From Cytobacillus firmus (GTDB lineage Bacteria > Bacillota > Bacilli > Bacillales > Cytobacillaceae), in the NCBI RefSeq assembly GCF_023612095.1, contig NZ_CP086235.1:3235501-3299500 (forward strand): 64,000 bases of DNA. Direction: 5' to 3'. The notes under the pieces are model-generated. The model searched no databases and was not told the DNA's origin. It saw only the letters and a program-made list of their open reading frames with translations. Both the position numbers and the translations under genes were made by a program. Shown piece by piece: positions 62,194 through 64,000 of the stretch. Each line of letters opens with the position of its first letter. Within the stretch, counting starts at the first letter, position 1.

Positions 62194-62925
62194 TCAGCTT
62201 AACCTGGCCAGGCGCTCGTAAACTTCTTTTAAGTTTGAGCACCCTGATTTATGAACTTCCTCGATTAGGCGACACCACAGGAGAGCTGTCAGTTTTGCAT
62301 CTCCCAGAGCATGATGGCGACCCTTAACAGGGATGCCATAAAATTCACAAAGGTCTTCTAATTTTCTTAATGGTTTATTAGGGTCAGCTATTCTATAAAG
62401 GAAGGAAGTATCTAAAATCCTATGCTTAAATGGCGTGTGGAAAAGCTTCCAGCTGCTATACTGCATAAAGCTTTTCTCATGGTTCGCATGATGGGCCACC
62501 AGCGGCATTTCCTTAACAAACTCAAGGAAGCTAATCAATACCCCTGAGAGGGGCGGAGCTTTTTCTAAATCAGACTCATATAAACCTGTCAGCTCCTTTA
62601 TTTCACTTGGAAGAGACTTATCAAAGTGAACAAGTGAATAAAAACAGTCTTCACTGACTTTACCGCTAATTGTTTTAACAGCACCAATCGAAATAATTTG
62701 ATCCCCTTTATCAGGATAAAATCCAGTTGTCTCAATATCAAAGACAACCACATCTAAATTTCCTAAGGGGATAGCCTTTAAATCTGCATTCTCCAGCTCC
62801 CTCTGCATTTGTCTAATAAATGCTATATGCTGCGGATTCTGACCATTTATTCCACCTAACATGTTAGTCTGAAGTTTACCCTGAATACCTCTGACAAATT
62901 GGACAAAAGGATGGAACCTCATCAA
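62194..62925 (-). CDS. DnaQ-like 3'-5' exonuclease
   Basis: 243 residues. The DEDDh exonuclease motifs are present: VVFDIETTGFYPDKGDQI (Exo I), VAHHANHEKSF (Exo II) and GRHHALGDAKLTALLW (Exo III with His). It resembles the exonuclease part of PolC and the stand-alone Bacillus homologues. Role in DNA or RNA end processing. The start overlaps the DUF294 gene stop (ATGA), so the two are translated together. The last codons are followed by the repeat array. Confidence 0.9.
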   Translation of the reverse strand: MMRFHPFVQFVRGIQGKLQTNMLGGINGQNPQHIAFIRQMQRELENADLKAIPLGNLDVVVFDIETTGFYPDKGDQIISIGAVKTISGKVSEDCFYSLVHFDKSLPSEIKELTGLYESDLEKAPPLSGVLISFLEFVKEMPLVAHHANHEKSFMQYSSWKLFHTPFKHRILDTSFLYRIADPNKPLRKLEDLCEFYGIPVKGRHHALGDAKLTALLWCRLIEEVHKSGCSNLKEVYERLARLS

Positions 62926-63902
62926 CCTGCACCCTTTTGAATGGTCCTTACCACAAACTGATGAAGTTTTTTGGCATCCTTTAAAATATCTCTCAGTTCA
63001 TTTCGCTCTGATATTGATAAGGTTTTAAGCTGAATGTAGTGAGTATCATCATAGGTATCTGTTTGCCTGTATGACTGAAGCCTCCATTTTAACAAAGCAG
63101 CAAAATTATTTCGATATTTCCCCATTCCCTCATATTCATTTATTTTCATAACTTTATTGATTCGGGCAATAGTAGATGTGGCCTGAATTCCTTCTTTCAC
63201 AGCAAGGATTCTAACAGCATTTACATAAGGTATAAATGCAGAGTATTTGAGATCCAGCTCCCCTTGATGGCTTCCCTTCTCCTCTGTCAGAAGCTGGCCA
63301 AATGGACCTACCGACTTTTTCATATGCATGGTGGTCTCCATCATTCTGGTCAGCAGATGTGGGCTTTTTTGAATGTTCACGGTAATAAAAGACTTCAATT
63401 CAGCTATATACTTTTCCTCGCCTGCCAGCACTCTGCTGTCATAAAAAATGTGGAGATTCCTTATCGTCTGCAGACTCTCCTCCTGTATCCATGCATGGAT
63501 TTGTTCATTCCATTCAGAGAATGATTTGCACCATAGCGGATTAGAACTCATCACATTCCCTTCGCAATATGGATATCCAACTGCCTGCAGACCTTTTGAA
63601 ATTTCCTCCCCCAGCTCTAAAAAATACACTTCCGCTTCATCAGCCCCCGGTTCAAACACCAATCCATGGTCCTGGTCACTCAGAAAGCCCTGCTCCCTTC
63701 TCCCCGAGCTGCCCATTGTGAACCATGCAAATTTCCATGAGGATGCTCTTTCAATTTTAATTCTCTCCAAAGCTATGCGAAAAACTTCTTTCATGATAGA
63801 ATCGTGAAAATCATTCAGAGCGCTGGGATCTGAGCGGTATCTTAAAATCTGTTCATCTTTCCATTTTTTCAGGGATTGATAAGAATTAAATGATGATTCC
63901 AT
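62922..63902 (-). CDS. DUF294-type putative nucleotidyltransferase (GlnD-like)
   Basis: 326 residues. The nucleotidyltransferase motif GSSGRREQGFLSDQDHGLVF (about residues 62-81) matches GlnD/DUF294, with a helical C-terminal domain (about 180-326). No CBS or cNMP domains, so this is the short form. In many Bacillaceae this gene and an exonuclease gene form a pair; their joint role is unknown and signalling by uridylylation or nucleotide turnover has been guessed. The start is ATG 63902, seven to eight bases after AAAGGGAG; the longer frame to 63929 is rejected. Confidence 0.83.
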   Translation of the reverse strand: MESSFNSYQSLKKWKDEQILRYRSDPSALNDFHDSIMKEVFRIALERIKIERASSWKFAWFTMGSSGRREQGFLSDQDHGLVFEPGADEAEVYFLELGEEISKGLQAVGYPYCEGNVMSSNPLWCKSFSEWNEQIHAWIQEESLQTIRNLHIFYDSRVLAGEEKYIAELKSFITVNIQKSPHLLTRMMETTMHMKKSVGPFGQLLTEEKGSHQGELDLKYSAFIPYVNAVRILAVKEGIQATSTIARINKVMKINEYEGMGKYRNNFAALLKWRLQSYRQTDTYDDTHYIQLKTLSISERNELRDILKDAKKLHQFVVRTIQKGAG

Positions 63903-63936
63903 CCAAGCACTCCCTTTAATAAAGCTCAATTCTTGC

Positions 63937-64000
63937 TTACGAGCTTATCTTTTTGTTTTCATCAGCCATGAAGACTTCAGGATAACCATAGCTACCATGT
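63937..64000 (-). CDS. Possible 3' end of an upstream gene, cut by the window edge
   Basis: A minus-strand frame reads into the window as GSYGYPEVFMADENKKISS and stops at TAA 63937-63939, only 34 bases before the DUF294 start. The composition is protein-like and the tight spacing fits an operon, but 20 residues are too few to identify or prove it. Confidence 0.35.
   Translation of the reverse strand, partial: HGSYGYPEVFMADENKKISS

Overview
The window looks like a chromosomal segment of a low-GC, endospore-forming Bacillaceae, plausibly Cytobacillus, Mesobacillus or a close relative. The evidence is spore genes (alpha/beta SASP, transglutaminase Tgl, two YjcZ-type micro-proteins, a Ger(x)C remnant), the sigI-rsgI pair, a sigma-B type promoter, a T-box leader, a TPP riboswitch, CcpA- and TreR-like sites, and strong AGGAGG ribosome binding sites throughout. 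The species call is inference. No rRNA and no CRISPR array were seen.

Layout. 1-6.5 kb: ArsR/DUF2087 regulator (cut by the edge), DNA alkyltransferase, multi-PAS histidine kinase, chemoreceptor, membrane acyltransferase. 6.7-9.7 kb: tRNA-Arg(CCT) carrying a decayed integrative element. The element is bounded by a 52-bp direct repeat of the tRNA 3' end and holds an integrase tail, a Ger(x)C remnant, and a secreted-protein/small-membrane-protein pair that may be a bacteriocin and its immunity protein. 9.7-21 kb: lutABC (lactate oxidation), a B12-binding radical SAM protein, small hydrophilic proteins, a Ktr potassium channel subunit, and a CdaR-type regulator next to glcD-glcF (glycolate oxidation). 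21-31 kb: SASP, sigI-rsgI, an RND pump, an NhaC-type carrier behind a tyrosine T-box, and release factor 3. 31-39 kb: YfhP-like hydrolase, nucleoside transporter, and a trehalose operon (treP, a second GH13 glucosidase, treA) with promoter, two TreR-like operators and a cre site; then tatA. 39.7-43.6 kb: TPP-riboswitch operon for thiamine/HMP uptake (thiY, a thiamine-binding protein, thiX, thiZ, a TatD-like hydrolase). 43.7-50.7 kb: secreted Cys-rich protein, an ECF sigma and anti-sigma in a single reading frame, and a bacillopeptidase F-like protease. 50.7-54 kb: VmlR-like ABC-F protein behind a putative attenuator, YjcZ proteins, and a deleted flotillin. 54-64 kb: glycerophosphodiesterase, an orphan MurE-like ligase, Tgl, CstA, a sigma-B-type stress operon, a HAD phosphatase, an XRE regulator, a 52-bp tandem repeat, and an exonuclease/DUF294 pair.

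Four genes (the secreted element protein, thiY, thiX, the ABC-F gene) are each broken by what looks like one missing base in a homopolymer run. A fifth run joins the sigma and anti-sigma genes in frame. This could be long-read sequencing error or real decay, and it should be settled before any function is drawn from those genes. The most interesting candidates are the tRNA-integrated element and its cargo, the leader of the ABC-F gene, the sigma/anti-sigma fusion, the orphan MurE, and the 52-bp repeat array.
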